The notes beneath the pieces are model-generated. The model made no database searches. It was not told the origin of the DNA and worked only from the letters and a program-made list of their open reading frames with translations. 64,000 bases of DNA. Source: Ulota crispa (taxonomy: Eukaryota; Streptophyta; Bryopsida; Orthotrichales; Orthotrichaceae). Location of the stretch: assembly GCA_963920765.1 (NCBI GenBank), contig OY987249.1:18324483-18388482 (forward strand), given 5' to 3'. Both the position numbers and the translations under genes were made by a program. Of the stretch, positions 21,546 through 34,723 are shown one piece after another (position 1 is the first letter of the stretch; every line of letters starts with the position of its first letter).

Positions 21546-23946
21546 CAGATCTTCACCATGTACTCTCTCAACAAGACTGTAGGTCGAGAGGTGCATTTTG
21601 CCATGATTCCTCAGGGCAGTAGCGTACGGTTTCTCCCAACCAAGGTTGTTCTGGATTTTTTATTGTACTAATAAGGTGCAGAGTTTTTATACATTTTATG
21701 AGAATAATGACAACTGCAGTCGTGTGTTTTCACATTGTTTTGGAATTGGAGCCATATAGAGTTTTTATTTGGTTCTAGGGTGATGACATGGCATGGTCAT
21801 CAATAGAGATTTGTTTCGAAAACGAGGGAAGGTCATCTCTTTTGTGGTGTAAACCATTGTCAACTAAAAGCAAAACAAGAACCTTTCACGGATGCAAAGG
21901 CTGACATATAAGCCTGTTGAACCCTTGAATTTTTGAAAAGACTCTTTGGGTTGCTTATTGTACTTTTTTTCTCATTTTAGCAGAATTGATGTTCAATCAA
22001 GTCAAAGACTCACTATTTGCCATTAGAGGGTGAGTTCTTCAAGAATATGTGAGATTAAATCAGAGTACTTGAGGGATCCAAATACATTGTTTATGTATAA
22101 AAGGATTTGGCACATATAAGCCAAATTCTGGGATTGATTTTATTTGGTAGGTTGAGAAGGAATGATCTTTCGATAATTGATTCAAGATAAAAACATTGTC
22201 ACTCAAGTTTGGTTTCGATGTTGTAAATTGTGTTCTATAAAACTTAGAAGAGTGCCAGTGATTTTCTTAAGGGTATACCTTGAATAACTAGGGACAAATG
22301 GAACTCAGACTCTAATACATCTAATGTACTGGATTATACAGTTTCATTGATCATTTGAAACAATTATGTTCATTAGATGCTTTACTTAGTACAAAGTAAT
22401 TCTTTATCTTATTTATACCACAGTTGATTTTTTAATGTACAAATATGTTTTATGATTTCTCAGAATGCTAAAACATTTTATTGATGGTGATAATTCTAAT
22501 TTGCAGTAGTCGGAGTCCTATTTTTCTAAAAATATTAGACTTCAGAGAATACAAAACTTCAGGGTAGCATGTATGTTTTGTCAAAATAATCACTTGTATA
22601 TGTTTTATATGACTGTTATAAATTCACGGGTTGAATGGTGGATGAACATAAAAACTTGCGAGCAAAAGTTGAAGACTGCATGTTTCGTTTCATGAGGTTA
22701 AATTTGGATTTTTACGCCCAATTTCCCAAGAAGCTAAATTGAAGATTCTCCTAGAAATTGGAATTTCCACAAACTTAATTTGGTAGAGGTTTACTGTTCC
22801 AATGTAGGTGTGTGTATGCATAAGACTTAACGTGTAAAAGGTGTTACATGTAAAAATGACGTTGAAGACGAAACAAGGACTTGGTCTAAAGTCTTACTAG
22901 GTCTGTAGGTCTGTCTTTTCATGGACTTTCCGAGGCATGAATTTTTTTTTTTATGTTCAGGCAGAGGGATATACATTCCAAATGTTACCCAATTTTTTTC
23001 GTATTTCTTGAAGCATTATTGAATTGCTAATGAATTTTCAAAGTTTTTTGTAGTAGGCACCTATTTGTGACTATAGGTCTCTCATAAATCGTTCCTTTGT
23101 CACTTGTATAGAGATGAGGAGAAATTAAAGAATATGATTTGCTCTTGCAATAGAATACACTTTTTTTTCTTCTTCACTCATTGGTTAAAGAGGTTCATTA
23201 AAGCACCACTTCATATTAGGGTTTTAATTTCTAGCAAACAAGTGCTTCTCTATCCCCTCCACATTGGAGAATATCCGGAGGGAAGCAATATCAATGGTAG
23301 ACACTTGTCAGAATTTGCCAGAAATAAAAACCTTGCTACATATCCATTTGTAAGCTAGTTATAGGGACGCTTTACAAGAGAGGGTTGCAATTCAAGCACA
23401 CTACCTTACAACTTCATATGTGACATAGTTGAGGGTACCAAGTATTTTTGAACTCATGATATCAAAGAGGTTTATGTGTACTTGATGGGTAACCAAACTC
23501 AAGAAGGCAATTCACTAAGGTAGAAGTACCTTACATGAACACTCTTGTGAAATCAATTTAGGAGGAAGGTGCATTGAGATTTTGAAATCAAATGTCTGTT
23601 AGCAAATGGGCATAGATGAGCAGAAAATTGCCCTCATATTATTCTACAATTTTATGAATGAATATGAAATTTTGAAAACAAGGTCTTAGATACACCTATT
23701 GTGGCCCCTAGGTTTGCAATAAACCGATCATGAACCTTGGGAAAACAAAGGAGGAGACCAAATGAACACAAGAGTTTAAGAAAAAATCATTTTAATGCTT
23801 GGAAATGGTCACCACAACTTGAATACGGAACAATACTTGTCACATTTGCATGTAGCAAGGGTTTGATTTGGGTGCAACGAGGGTTTGCTTTGGGGAGAAT
23901 TCTAAGTGTCCAAAAACAACTAGTGTCCATACAAGGTGCTTCTACC
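21546..23946. other. Spacer, no gene seen
   Basis: About 2.4 kb of AT-rich sequence. I find no splice-compatible exons, RNA genes or clear repeats. Confidence 0.4.
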
Positions 23947-23950
23947 TTAA

Positions 23951-24177
23951 CCCTTGAGCGCCCAGAGTTATTTTAGGATTTAGGAGAAAATGGGGGGTTT
24001 AATGGCCACCGCTTGGAAAATTACATCCAAAAAAAGTGACTGTAGGAATTGAAAAAGGACTACCTTCTTTGTTGATGGGGACCAGCCATAACTGTTTTCA
24101 CTGTACAAATTAAGAGTTACAATGAGATAAAGTTCTGAGCCCCAATGACAAGATCCTATTGCTTGGGCGCTTAAGGG
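23951..24177. repeat. TTAA element, family F (227 bp)
   Basis: TTAA at 23947-23950 and 24178-24181. Left CCCTTGAGCGCCCAGAG and inverted right CCCTTAAGCGCCCAAGC. Complete and clean-ended. Interior non-coding. A related end borders the assembly gap at 8654-8686. Confidence 0.85.
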
Positions 24178-24383
24178 TTAACTCACTAAACTTGCCCAAA
24201 GACACTGCACACCACCTTCAAGATAGTATTTCATTTGTTTTATTGTAATCCGCCCTTACAATTTGTAAAGTAAGGCTCACAAGCCAAGGCAAACTATACA
24301 TCTATTTATGAACTGCCTCATTTGTTAGAGCTTCTCCACTATAGCTTGTAAAGAGACTCGGAATAGCAAGCTCCACATATTAA

Positions 24384-25033
24384 TCTCTAAATGCCCAAGG
24401 CCTTTCTGGGCTATTTAGAGTTTTCATGAAACAAGACAATCAACCAACCTTTTCATAAATCTCATCAACTTTTTTAAAATTTTAATGGTTCAATTTTAAA
24501 CTAGACATGTTAGAAATTGCATGGAAAAAGAAAACACAACAATATCATTTATAGTTACTTTGAAAGATTATAGTGTTTGAATATGAGGGTGTTAAAACTG
24601 CAAAAGTGACTTGAAGTCTTCCAATCCTCATTTTACATGTCATATCTAAAAAGTTGGTCACCAAAAAAATATGAGCTTTAAGGTCTTTACATGTCTAAGT
24701 TCAATTAATTTACGGCTTTCAAAATCTACTCCTATCGTTTTTTTTTAATGAATTTCTAATGTGGATTTTCCTCCAAGCTCTAGTGTATTTTAGGCTCATT
24801 TTCAAGATTTCCCAACATTAGAAAACTCAAGATTGTAGTGGACACCCTTGTACAAAATCTTGAGTAGAAAAATTATCAACATTCATTTTCAAAATCAGAT
24901 TTTTGATGTTTGAAATAGACTTCAAAACAAACTTGTAATGGAAAAAAGTTACCAAAAATAGTGCTTTAATAAGGTTTGATTCATCTTCAAAGTTTTGTAA
25001 GCACCCAAATTGGGTGCCTTGGGCATTTAGGGG
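24384..25033. repeat. TTAA element, family E copy 2 (650 bp)
   Basis: TTAA at 24380-24383 and 25034-25037. Left TCTCTAAATGCCCAAGGC and inverted right CCCCTAAATGCCCAAGGC. Aligns from end to end with 1305-1925. Immediately right of it, agagccatca and tgatggctct (25036-25068) form a small hairpin. Confidence 0.88.
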
Positions 25034-25070
25034 TTAAGAGCCATCATATCATGATCTGATGGCTCTTTAT

Positions 25071-25303
25071 CCTTAAAGGATTGAGCTACTATAATACATA
25101 GTATGTAGGTTGCTATATAATTGGCATTTGCTACCAACAAAAAGTTTTAATTTGGGATCTTGACTACCTCACTGGAACACCATTGATCTATATTCTAACT
25201 TCTTTGTTGATCTCAAATGTAATAAAGGTGTGGATGCACTCCAAATACACGAAAAATACTCCGTATTGTACTAGTCACAAAGGGCTACTTGGTCGTTCAA
25301 GGG
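25071..25303 (+). repeat. Family B element (233 bp)
   Basis: Left end CCTTAAAGGATTGAG after a degraded TTAT; right end cgttcaaggg before TTAA (25304-25307). Interior has all family B landmarks (acatagtatgta, tataattggcatttgctaccaa, attctaacttctttgttga, aatgtaataaaggtgtgga, ttgtactagtcacaaagg). Confidence 0.8.
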
Positions 25304-25307
25304 TTAA

Positions 25308-26576
25308 TATGTGGAGCTTGTTGTTCCAGGTCTCTTTACGGGTTGCAGTGGAGAAACTCTTAGAGGCCTAAAAAAGATTACTCAATAACAACTACACTAA
25401 ATATTGCTTTTAGGTTACCCCACTCTAATTTCTCAATATTTTAGACTAGAGATATTTACAGTTGTTACAGTAATTTTTTTCAAATTATTGTAATAAATAG
25501 TTTTTAAAAGACTTGGCAACAATAACAAAATTGCGGAAAAACAAAATAGCTGCATCCATGTCATGAATCATGTGAAATCCAAGTGGAGAGTTGCATGTGT
25601 CTCTAAAAGGCCAAGTGATAAGTCGGAAGGTAACTTTCTAGGGTAAGGCAACGTAATTGTTAAGGCAACCTGAATGCAATATTTAGAGTACGTCACATAA
25701 TATACACAAGCCCAGACATCCACAAAAAAGGTACAACTAAACCAACGCCCAAAACCATCCAGGAATAAACACGCTTTACAAAGTTAAGTTTTTGAAACTT
25801 AGATTTACAGGACGAGTCTGGAAATGAATCTACAAAACGGAAGATTTGTTGTAAAATCCTTAAAAGCTGTACAGAGTGGGAGCGGCTGCAGCTCGAATTC
25901 CCACCCTACAACAACCAACAGAGTCCTCAGCTTGGCTTCGAGCGTTGACCAGACCAAAACCAGCCACAGCCTGCCTGCCCCGCCTTGCCCTGCCTTGCCT
26001 TGCCCTGCTTGTTCATAATAACCTACTACATACACTACCAACCTCCTCCTTCCTCTAAACAAACACGCGTGCGCAGTATGCTGCTGCACAGACCATGCAA
26101 GAGGTAAATGCGAACTTGAGTCCACACAACAAACTGTAGAATCTGTCCTGCAATTCCTCAACCAAAAACAAAATAAAAAACTGGAGCGTCGTAGATTCTG
26201 AAGCTGAAACTATGCACTCCGCTGCCATTGCTCTTCACCAAACCTGCCATCCCTCCCAGTCACCAAATCTTAGTGCCTCATCCCTAGAAATCTGTGCCTG
26301 AAATGTCCTCATCCTGATCATAAGGTTTAAACAGAGACCTAAATGCGACTCTGTTGCTTCATGTAGACTCTCTAAAGATCAAACAGACCTAACTGCAAGA
26401 CTCTTGAGCCTTTATAATTAGCACTCCGGGAAATTTGTAGTTTTGTTCATGGTGTCCAAAGTACACCTGCTGATTTGCACTGAAATCCTCTTTAAAGTTC
26501 GTGAAAAAAAAGGTGAAACCGGTGAAAGAATAGGAGGCAGGGTCATGCTCATGTGGGGGCTTTATATTACCGAATT
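25308..26576. other. Spacer; 3' flank of the membrane-protein gene
   Basis: The right part is the probable minus-strand 3' UTR of the gene ending at 26577. A short CCTTGCC/CCTGCC-rich run lies at 25972-26010. No other gene seen. Confidence 0.45.
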
Positions 26577-27756
26577 TCAAAAATCAGGCGTCCTCGGAAC
26601 CAAGTCGGACTGGTCCGGAGAGTTCTTGTTGCGTTGCCAGAGATAGTTCTTGGCCTCCACGCGGATCTGCACAGCCAGGTGCAGCGAGATCAATTCTGGT
26701 GTTTAAAGGGAAACCGAGGTGTGCCTCAATTCTCAAGTCTCCAAATCAGTGCTGCAACGGAAGAGGTTCATTCTCAAAGTCCGTAATTCAACATGAGGAA
26801 AAAATATGCATTTAGGTGAATTGCACTCTGAGATTGGGGTTCCATGGCATACCTTGTCAGCTAAAACCCGGGACAACACATCGTTCCAGGCATTACGCTC
26901 TGCAGATGGTATCCAGTTCCAGCCCAATCGTGGCTCTGCTCGTACCCTGCACCCGTAAAACATAACAGACACATTTTATAGCCACTTTAAAAACTAGCAT
27001 TATATCTCATTGAACCCTCAAAGCGCTTGACCTAAAACATCGGAATATTCCTCTATGAGGCTGACAACGCATTAATTGAAAGCTTTTCGAAAATAGACCC
27101 TTACCCGATAAGCATGAAGTGAACATTGGTGGCATGTTTCTTGATGAGGGCCAAGACGGCGGAGTTGCGAAGGGAGCCTTTCTCGCCGATCTCTTCCTTG
27201 TTGACAACAGCCTCCGTGGGCGCCAGATTGACCATGGTCAGCACAGCTTCCCTTTGAGCATCGCTCATAACATCAGATGCTTCAAGCTGTTGCTTCACGT
27301 ACAACGACAGAAGGTCGCGATCGTCGTAGGGAACCACCGTCTCCGCTATCACCACGGTTTTGAGCTCCAATGTGGAATGATCGTTAATCTTCTTCATCAT
27401 GTCGGTGTCGGTATCCCTGCGATCGAAATCACAATTGGATTAGAAACACCAGACACAAATAGATAAACTCGAGTTGTACAAGATCGGGTGGAAGAGGAGA
27501 CTTACAAGATTTGTGCTTCCAGCATTTGCCCCTTGTCAAGCAGAACTTGCAGCGGAGAAAATTGCTCCGTGCCGTTGTGCGCAGGAATAGGACCTCCCGT
27601 GGATTTATTGGCTCCGTGAGAAACCAACACCAACGTGGCGTACAAAATGCTCATGATAAACGCCATGATCCTCAACAGGTGCCATATCGGGCTGATGCAG
27701 TCCGCGAGGTACAGTCGTCGTGATCCCGTCACTTCGTAGTACGGTACGTGACTCAT
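26577..27756 (-). CDS. Single-pass membrane protein of unknown function
   Basis: Minus-strand gene with four coding exons: 27756-27506, 27416-27105, 26946-26853 and 26666-26577. Phases 2, 2, 0 join without stops to 248 residues. It starts MSHVPYYEVTGSRRLYLADC, then has one strong hydrophobic helix at about residues 27-46 (LLRIMAFIMSILYATLVLVS). NKS at about 50 and NGT at about 61 are possible glycosylation sites. A soluble C-terminal part follows: LLDKGQMLEAQIL, LELKTVVIAETVVPYDDRDL, EKGSLRNSAVLALIKKHATN, VHFMLIGVRAEPRLGWNW and KIRVEAKNYLWQRNKN near the end. The even codon use, clean splice joins and tryptophan-rich C-terminus argue for a real gene. I do not recognise the family. The N-terminus looks cytosolic and the rest lumenal or extracellular. 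The exon with the ATG opens at 27789 after a TTTTTTTTGTCAG acceptor, so a non-coding leader exon is likely, with a donor CG/GTGAGC at 28656/28655 as candidate. Confidence 0.82.
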
Positions 27757-28700
27757 CTTCGTAAACGAAAACCGGCCTTCTTCCACAACCTGACAAAAAA
27801 AAGCTGATAAACGTTACGAAAATTCGTAGGAAACAATCACACGAGCTTGCTCAATAAACAGGGGTTAGGTTTTGCATCACATACACTAAATAACAGATCC
27901 ACAACTCAAAAACAAAATTGCACTTCTCAAAACCTGTAGAACTCTGTCCTGTCTCATCATTTCAATTAAGAGGTGACATCAGCACTTACGCCGACGGAAC
28001 TATTTTCCTTTGCAAGTACAATCGGTAGCTCCAATCAAAACACCAGAAACCTTCGCTTCCCAACAAGAAAATAAGACGAAAAAAAACAAGAAAACTCCAT
28101 AGGACAGCAATTATTTAACAATCTCGTGTCTGCATTATCTCTAAACTAAACATCCGACTGTCTTACCAATTTCTTTTCAAACTTTCCTCCTCACAGGCGC
28201 TCCTGTCGCTAAGAACCACGATCAAAGCAACTCCGAAGCAAATCTTTTCCTGTAAGAACAAAAAGCACAAGCACTAAAAAAACTGTTAGCACTTTTCTGT
28301 GAACTAAAAGACGAAAATAACGTTGCAACTTCAGAAATTAGCATCACAATTCTGCTTTAAGAACACAGATGAGCGAAACGATTACCCCGACGAGTTTCCT
28401 AAAAGTAAAAAGATGTCGATAAAACCGATACTCGGCTCACATTTCTTAAGGAAGGCTTAGAACTGCAAGACCTTAAGAGACGAGATTATACACGCGATTG
28501 TAACACAAAAACAGAGTCCATATCCAAGCAATTGTGAACGTTTGTCAAAACTTCAGCCAATTTTATCGGTTTTTGGTGACAAAGACACCGATCGGTTTGG
28601 AAAACAAACATGCAGAGTAATTAAGCAAGCAATTGAGGCGCAATTGGACGCTCACCGAAGTGCGATGCACGCAAAAACTGTCGGCGAAAACGGGCGATGG

Positions 28701-29814
28701 TCTCCAAGAGGACGACGACGACGAAGAAGAAGAAGAAGGCTTTGGCGTTGCTTGCCTCGCCTCGCCTCCCCTTTTGCACGTTCTAAACCTTTCATCAGCC
28801 AGGTATCTACATAAATGGTAGATGTTATTCACCCTCATCTACGGATTTCGCTGCCTCATCTACCGACTCCTGTAGTCGGGAGCCCGACTGCAATCTACGA
28901 ATTCACGTTGATGTGTAGGTGGCTAGGTGTCTGTATGTACAATTCTGCTACATTTTTATTTTTAGTAGTCCTAGTTCGGCTTTACTACTATTTTTATTTT
29001 ACCTTTTTTTTTTCTTCCAATTTTGCTGGTCTCTCTTTTACTTTTTTTCCAATTATGTTGTTGATAATTTTGGTAAGTGTGAGTGTGTGTTGAGATGTCT
29101 TACTGTTGCAGCCTAGGTTTTATCCAAAATGCATGAGATTACCAATAGATTCCTTTGTACCGTGGGGAATGGGAAATGGTGTTTACCATTATTCCCTGTC
29201 CCTTTTTGTTTTCACAAATTTTTGATATTGAAGTTGCCACAAGGGGTCCCGGGGATGTGTGACCCCTAGCCTCCATCCTAAAAAGGCATTTATCCTCCAA
29301 TAGATTTTTTTCATTTTATAGGTGATGTTACAATCAAAAGCGATTTTGTTTTTTGGATTCTCGAACTAAAAGAGAAGTGCACTTGGGAAGTTATTTACCA
29401 ATTGCATTATATTTCAAAGATTCCCATTTATTGTTTAAAATGTAAAAGGCTTTATCTTCTTTTTATTGATGGTTTTTGTTACCTTCTTTGAATTTTTTTT
29501 GACAATGAGTTAATTCTGTTCATAGGAACAAATTAGTTCCTAAATGTCCTCGCATCCAATTTTTGGATGTGTTTTGCTCAAACACAATTGCAACTTTCAA
29601 TAATAATAGAGTGGTACTATGCCGTTGGTCTAATTTTCACCCCCATGCCTCCATATCATGTTCACATGCCATCAGTGGTTAAACTTGTACTTTACTGCAA
29701 TTAAACTTGTATTCTACTTTATTTTTAAGTGGACATTCAAATTTTACTTTAGTTAAACTTGTACTCTACCATATTTTTACATAAAACTTATCTTTGGTCA
29801 AATAATAATTTTTA
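28701..29814. other. Leader region of the membrane-protein gene, then spacer
   Basis: 28690-28740 has GAC/GAA trinucleotide runs, probably in the minus-strand 5' UTR. Beyond it I see no gene; T-rich runs occur at 29000-29060. Confidence 0.4.
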
Positions 29815-30000
29815 AAATTTTGAATTCATAAAAAACTTCAAAATTCAATAACTTTCCCATTGTATTCCCAAACGCCACAAAACCAAGCCTGTGCACCCCT
29901 CCTTGCTGAGAGCTTTTCAATGGTACCAAGCACGCAACAGGGAAACACGGACCAAGAGATCTCAATGTGACAAACATCCAAACAAAAAAAATTAAGGTAT
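29815..30000 (+). repeat. Dispersed repeat, copy 1 (about 185 bp)
   Basis: Shares with 31257-31435 the blocks aacttcaaaatt(c/t)aa, aatttccca-type gap, cacaaaaccaagc, gcacccctccttgc, gtacca(a/c)gcacgcaaca and gatct(c/t)a(a/g)tatgacaaac. A partial copy of the same repeat (cca(a/c)acaccacaaaacccaa, atccctccttgg) lies at about 31128-31195. Confidence 0.75.
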
Positions 30001-30756
30001 TGATCCATCTTTTCAATTCTGAAAAATAAATAGAAAATGAAGCATGAAAGACGTGGTTTGTACTCCATTTCAAAAAATAGTAACTTATTGCTATTGCTAA
30101 TTGAATACTTTAGAGGAAATCTACAATTAATCAATATTGTATATTTTAGTATGTTTTTCATATTTGGATTATGTATTATCATTCTAAACTAGGAGGAACC
30201 TTCAATCATTCTAAATATCATTTTTGGAAGAAGTAACAAAGAATAATTTTTTGGACAATATTTATCATAGGTGACAAACGGCTATATATTGAAAATAGGC
30301 TTGACATTTAAAGAATATTAAAAGTCAGCCTTGCAATTATGGTGGCGAGAACATTACGCAAGTGTATTTAATTCCAAATGAAATTGATTTTTGATAGCTT
30401 TGTTTATAGTGACCAATGCTCTACTCTATATTTAAATTTCATTTGTATTAGTGAAACTCTTACTCTACTCTCATTTTAGGTGGACATTGAGCTAAAAATG
30501 GATTCATCAAATTGAGACACACACACACCATTTTTTTGCATAATAAAACTAGTTTGTAAATGCATTTAGCAAAGCTAAATGAACAACAGTGATTGCATTT
30601 AGCATGGGTTAAAATTCATTATAAAAAAGTCTACTTAGTATCCATTTAGCATCGATAAATCCATTTAGCATCCATTTAGCATAGGTAAGTGAATCCATTT
30701 AGCATCCCGAGCAATTTTGGTGAAAATTTTGTCAAAAGCCTTTAGGGATTAAAGAC

Positions 30757-30915
30757 TTAAAATGCGTTATTCATTAAATTGGGAAAAAGTGACATTTTGG
30801 GACTTTTGGATTTTACATTTTCTAAAGAGTATTGAATAGATACTCTTTAAAAAACATAAAATCAAAAAGTCCCAAAATGTCACTTTTTCCCAATTTAATG
30901 AATAATGGGTTTTAA
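30757..30915. repeat. Near-perfect hairpin element, family U copy 1
   Basis: Left ttattcattaaattggg followed by aaaaagtgacattttgggac is the reverse complement of the right arm ending aatttaatgaataa. Perfect core 30767-30905 has arms of about 60 bp and a loop near 30835. Outer ends TTAAAATGCG and inverted TTAAAACCCA resemble those of 59557-59826. Either a small MITE or a source of small RNA. Confidence 0.85.
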
Positions 30916-31256
30916 TAAAAATTTCAATTTGCATTCAATTTATCATATGATATCCTACTCAAATTCTAGTGGTCAGTTCATAGCATGGCAAGCTCCAAAT
31001 AATAGTCAAAATATCATGATCCAAGAGTATTTTTAATGTTTTACATTGAAGATTTATTCTTATAAAAGACGTTGTTATTTAAGTATTCAAGATGACTAGA
31101 TGTGTGGCCTTGTGCCGTTGGCCCAATTGTCATCAACAAAAGTGAAAGTAATTCCAAACACCACAAAACCCAATCCATGCATCCCTCCTTGGTGAGATTT
31201 TTTTGAAAATACTAGTAATGCCACCAAAATAAAAGTAAAAGTAATTTTCTAAACCT

Positions 31257-31435
31257 TTAATCCATAATAAACTTCAAAATTTAACAATTTTCCCACCATA
31301 GGCCCAAATTTCACAAAACCAAGCACATGCACCCCTCCTTGCCAAAAGCCTTTTGAGAGTACCACGCACGCAACAAGGAGACACACGGTCCGGAAGATCT
31401 TAGTATGACAAACAAACAAACACCCTCATTTAAGG
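31257..31435 (+). repeat. Dispersed repeat, copy 2 (about 180 bp)
   Basis: Same orientation and order of blocks as 29815-30000, roughly 80 percent alike by eye. No coding frame is shared. Confidence 0.7.
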
Positions 31436-32370
31436 TATTAATTAATTAAGGGCAAAAAATTGCAAAGTAAAATTTAGTTGATACATGTTGCCCCCACCTC
31501 ATATTGGAAGACATAATACTGGCTTTTGTTATGAACAACAACACAAAAAAATGAAAATTAAACCAAAAATCACAAATAAGTTGATCTTAAGAGAAGTTAC
31601 TAGACAATAAACTACAACATCAAGAGACAAGAATTATGAATGGTAAAATAGAACTTCAAGAAGTATAAACAATAAATAAAATCCCAAGAGATGCAAAAAG
31701 TTGAACTAAGAAACAGAAAAGTGAACTCCAAGGAATCAAGAATATGTTATTGAAGCATGATACTCTAATCTTCAATCTCTCTTCATATTTTTAATTTTTT
31801 TGCCAAAGCTTTATAGATGCTTGAAGATCTTGACAAAATTTTACAATTGAATTATGTAAAAGAAATTTTGTCAAAATTTTACAAGTACACCATGTATGTT
31901 TGTGATATGTTGAAAAAAATAATAGAATGTTGAAGGGTGTCATTCCAAATAAATAAATAAAAGCTTCATTATATTTTAACAGTATAATTATAGGGATACT
32001 AAGCAAGAAGCACAAAGTTACAAAGCCAAATGTAATTGACACATATTACCTGCCACAAATACAACCTTATGGATAGTATTTCACTGAGGTTAATTTCATC
32101 TAAAAGCCTAAAGTTTAATGCAACCTTCTCCAAGCCTCATTAATAAACTAAGTCTTTCTCTTTCAAGCAAACAAGGAATAGGTGAAGGCCACAATGCTTC
32201 AATTCTTACACTCTACATTCAAAAGTCCTCAACTTTATAGGCAATTAAAGAAAGAATACTACAAAGGGATTTCAAATATTGAGGCCCATTTCCCAACCGC
32301 TATCAATCAAAACATTCAGTTAGTCCAAGTCTTGAAATGATACTAGTAGCTCTTTAAGCTTCTATTTTTC
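31436..32370. other. Spacer, no gene seen
   Basis: AT-rich, A-rich on the plus strand. Nothing recognised. Confidence 0.4.
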
Positions 32371-32374
32371 TTAA

Positions 32375-32738
32375 CCCTTAGACGTCAAGGAGGACAAAAA
32401 ACGTCCTCCTGCTCTGAAAAAAGAATTATGTGATTCAGAAAAAAGTTGTTTTGCATTTGATTTTTTTTCCAAAAGTGACCATGAACACATGGTCCATCAT
32501 GGAAGGCAAAAAATTACTTCATGAGAAGCATTCATATTTTTAGGTAACCCAAATTGTGATATGATTCAGAAGCACAGTGTTAGGTCCCAAGTTACCCATC
32601 TTGCACTTTCTATGAGGGCACCATGCATTATTGACTTTTGCAACTTTAAGAAACAAAATTTTAATGGGTGGGCATTTGCCACACCAGTGTAGAAACACTA
32701 TAGAAGGTAGGCACGGCCACCAATCCGACGTTCAAGGG
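32375..32738 (+). repeat. TTAA element, family C copy 1 (364 bp)
   Basis: TTAA at 32371-32374 and 32739-32742. Left CCCTTAGACGTCAAGGAGG and inverted right CCCTTGAACGTCGGATTGG. A second copy in opposite orientation starts 85 bp downstream, and a third, diverged copy lies at 10509. Confidence 0.85.
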
Positions 32739-32823
32739 TTAATCTAACTGACCCTCAACAATGTAAAGGTGTTGTTTTTGGTTGCAATATGTGTTGATCT
32801 CCTTTGCAATCTGTATCCTTTAA

Positions 32824-33193
32824 CCCTTAAACGCCAAATGGGTGGATGTGCCTGCCCTCTATAGTGGTATCTACACTATTGTGGCAGGTACCCACCATTA
32901 AAATATTGTTTCTAAAATTGCAAAAGCCAATAGTGCATGGTTTGATTGGTGTCCTCATGAAATTTGCAAAAAGGGCAGCATGGGACCTAACACTGTGGCT
33001 CTAAATATTCTCACAATTTGGATTATCAAAAAATATGAGTGCCTTAGCTGAGGATATTTTTTGCTTTCCATAGTGCACCATGTATCTATGATCACTTCTA
33101 CAAAAAATTCAGGTGAAAAACTACTTTTCTTTGCACTATAGAGTGTTTTTTGGAGGCTAGATGACAATTTTTGTCCTTATCAATGTTTAAGAG
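32824..33193 (-). repeat. TTAA element, family C copy 2 (370 bp), inverted
   Basis: TTAA at 32820-32823 and 33194-33197. Left CCCTTAAACGCCAAATGGG matches the inverted right end of copy 1 (shared onward: gtgcctacc/gtgcctgcc, tctatagtg, ctacact, tgtggca, cccacc, attaaaat). Together with copy 1 it forms a large imperfect palindrome, 32375-33193. Confidence 0.85.
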
Positions 33194-33197
33194 TTAA

Positions 33198-34661
33198 CAT
33201 ACTAATGAATCCATTAACCAATTTTGGCATTTATATTGTGATTTGCTGCAGCTCTATATCGAATGTTGTGTCCTTTGGAATTAGAATAATGATTTGCAAC
33301 TAGATTGATTTTGATTGGATATAATCCCAAAATGTGAATATTTTGTTTGAATATGGTGTTTTGGGAAATGGTGGCATTTTCAAAATGCACATAAGATTTC
33401 TAGAAGAAATTCAATTAGTTGAATTTATTTAGTGGATTGTACTGAAGATCATATAAAGAGGTTCAACTTCTTCATTTTTGCTGGAGAAACTTCCAATGAG
33501 CTTGCTTGTCATTGCAATTTCTATGCCAAAGTATTTTGAGGTAACAAAAATTAGAAAGGTGGTTTATAATTTCTTTTTTATTTTTAAAACATACTATTTT
33601 CCACATTTTTAATTACTACATGTAACATAATAGAGTTTGCTTTGTAATTCAGCATAACAGACTTAACTTTTTTATGGACTAGATGGTCTCAGGGAGATCA
33701 CTTAGTGTATCTAGAGTATATCACATGCGGCCAAGTGATCTTTTGACCCCTATTTACTTTTTAATAAATTATGATTTCAACTTATAATTTTGGGCATTGT
33801 CTAATAAGGAGTATTGGATTCTATTGCCAAAATCTTCAATCCAAATAATATATTAATGATTTCTAGAGAAGGTTGAAAAATGAACTAAAATGACATGTTC
33901 TGCAACTCAAATATTTATTGAGAACATATTTAAATGACCTTTGCATCAATATTCAAGAAGTATAAACTCTCAATAGAGCCTCATTTTTGAGAATTTTTTG
34001 TGTAATTCTTACATAATTTTTTCTTATATAAAATAGGGGTGTGAAAGTTATTTTCAGCTTTAGAGTGTATCTTTTTACTTCAAAATTTTGTAACTAATTA
34101 CAATTAATTAAACAATATCAATAAATCAAAACATAAACTTTCAAAGTAGGAAAATCTACTCATTTTTTTTTTTCCTTTTATTTACAATTTTAAACCTAAT
34201 ATAGGGGGTCAAAATCATTGCCACACGTGGGTTGTATAAATGCATAAAGTGACCTCCCGAGTGGGTGGTTAAAATATTAAATGATTAACAAATGAAACAA
34301 ACGCCATTTATACCAAAGCTTGATTTTTCCACCCATCAATATATTATCAGATTCTTGAGTTAGTATCCAACTTTTATACCACACCTAATTCCCAATTACA
34401 AAAATTACAAGTAAATTATAATTTAAAAGTAAAATTATATTTTATCACAAAAAGTAACTTTCTCAATTCAAAAAGTGACCCTCACAAAACATCTCCAAGA
34501 TGCAAACAAGACCAAAATCCTTAGAAAATTAAAAAAAACAACTAAAACTTACATACCATACCTTACTGGCAGGTTCGGCACTTGCCTGCCAAATAATTAT
34601 TCAAAGTGCAAAAAATTAATTAGGCAACTCAAAAAAAAGTTTGAAAAAAATTAGTCACTTC

Positions 34662-34723
<62 letters not shown>

